Positions 7,659-7,949 of a stretch of 7,949 nt of DNA are shown here, piece by piece. The translations under genes and the position numbers were made by a program. A model generated the notes under the pieces. It worked only from the letters and a program-made list of their open reading frames with translations, was not told the DNA's origin and did no database searches. The stretch is from positions 1 through 7,949 of the forward strand of contig JANXQZ010001191.1 in NCBI GenBank assembly GCA_025353235.1, given 5' to 3'. This stretch comes from Bryobacterales bacterium. GTDB taxonomy: Bacteria > Acidobacteriota > Terriglobia > Bryobacterales > Bryobacteraceae. Numbering within the stretch: the stretch's first letter is position 1; every line of letters starts with the position of its first letter.

Positions 7659-7679
7659 ACGTTTCTCCCTCGAAAACGT
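7659..7679 (-). promoter_or_regulatory. Hairpin presenting the receptor's Shine-Dalgarno sequence in its loop
   Basis: On the minus strand ACGTTT (7679-7674) pairs with AAACGT (7664-7659) around a 9-base loop that contains the ribosome binding site GAGGGAG (7671-7665). It lies between the riboswitch and the ATG at 7656 and is likely part of the expression platform. No U-run or terminator stem is visible, so control is more likely translational than transcriptional. That is inference. Confidence 0.5.
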
Positions 7680-7689
7680 GAAGTAATGA

Positions 7690-7832
7690 GGAACGAAGGA
7701 TCGGTCTCCTGACTCGCGGCTGGCTCAACGAAACAACCTTCCCGCTTGCGCAGTGGTTGTTTCAGCCTGCGATGCCGCTTACAGTTGCGGGGCAGTGGCG
7801 GAATTTAACCGCCTTCCCAAAATCCGTGTTCC
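7690..7832 (-). promoter_or_regulatory. Cobalamin riboswitch (aptamer)
   Basis: The leader of the receptor gene carries the conserved cobalamin aptamer on the minus strand. The closing stem pairs GGAAC (7832-7828) with GTTCC (7694-7690), extended by GGAT/ATCC. In 5'-3' order follow GGGAA, the stem GGCGG-TTAAATT-CCGCC (7813-7797), the highly conserved hairpin CCGCAACTGTAAGCGG (7790-7775), and a long arm pairing GAAACAACC with GGTTGTTTC (7763-7730) that carries the CCACTG and CGGGAAGG elements. A GGCTG/CAGCC stem and the B12 box GAGTCAGGAGACC (7715-7703) complete it. Binding of adenosyl- or other cobalamin to this family normally lowers expression of the downstream transport or synthesis gene. 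At about 143 nt it is compact, but the core elements are all present. It ends 33 bases before the receptor start codon. Confidence 0.95.
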
Positions 7833-7870
7833 GCGAATTGTAAAGATCGGTTAGCGATGTCGCTCTTCAG

Positions 7871-7876
7871 AGTATA
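7871..7876 (-). promoter_or_regulatory. Candidate -10 box upstream of the riboswitch
   Basis: TATACT on the minus strand (plus-strand AGTATA) matches the -10 consensus TATAAT at five of six positions. It would start a transcript around 7864, some 30 bases before the aptamer. No good -35 hexamer is present at 16-18 bp; TTGAGT further up is too distant. The rest of 7833-7949 shows no coding frame or other recognised feature. Confidence 0.35.
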
Positions 7877-7949
7877 CGCTACTTAGAATTTAGAGACCAG
7901 CGAACTCAATTGCCTGCCCGCAGGTCAGGTTGCGCCGCAAATAATCGAT

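Noticed and set aside
7657..7689. Intrinsic terminator as the riboswitch expression platform
   Set aside because: There is no GC-rich stem followed by a U-run between aptamer and start codon; the visible hairpin presents the ribosome binding site instead.
7907..7925. Possible second, partial copy of the intergenic palindromic element
   Set aside because: The minus strand shares only GGGCAGGCAAT with the arm at 1292-1318, and its own small CCTGC/GCAGG palindrome has a different centre. Eleven shared bases may be chance.

Overview
The window most likely comes from a soil-type member of the Acidobacteriota, probably near the Solibacter/Bryobacter group. This rests on several weak signals rather than a marker gene. 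The DNA is moderately GC-rich and genes sit singly or in pairs. There is a DUF4159 protein, a secreted protein with an acidobacterial-looking 'LPNYTC' N-terminal motif, a TonB-dependent receptor with an N-terminal carboxypeptidase-regulatory-like domain, and a nested palindromic intergenic repeat. No rRNA, tRNA, transposase, phage gene or CRISPR array was seen.

Layout from left to right: (1) the 5' part of a secreted protein gene of unknown function on the minus strand, running off the left edge (1-326). (2) A divergent exported DUF4159 protein (380-1201, +). (3) A 232-bp gap between convergent gene ends, holding a ~112-bp nested palindrome that resembles a REPIN-type element (1292-1403). (4) A two-gene minus-strand unit: biosynthetic arginine decarboxylase speA (2455-4404), followed after 4 bp by a zinc-dependent medium-chain alcohol/polyol dehydrogenase (1434-2450). 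(5) A divergent exported TPR-repeat protein (4459-5490, +) with a GTG start that appears leaderless. (6) A BtuB-like TonB-dependent outer-membrane receptor (5449-7656, -), whose 3' end overlaps the convergent TPR gene by 42 bp. (7) A clear cobalamin riboswitch (7690-7832, -) in the receptor leader, with a Shine-Dalgarno hairpin just before the start codon and a candidate -10 box upstream.

The best-supported functional unit is the riboswitch plus receptor: a vitamin B12-repressed outer-membrane importer of corrinoids. speA makes agmatine from arginine, the entry to polyamine synthesis; the role of its dehydrogenase partner cannot be read from sequence. I found no clearly new multi-gene system. 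The most unusual items are the nested palindromic repeat, the predicted leaderless start, the coding overlap of the TPR and receptor genes, and the arrangement of the riboswitch expression platform.
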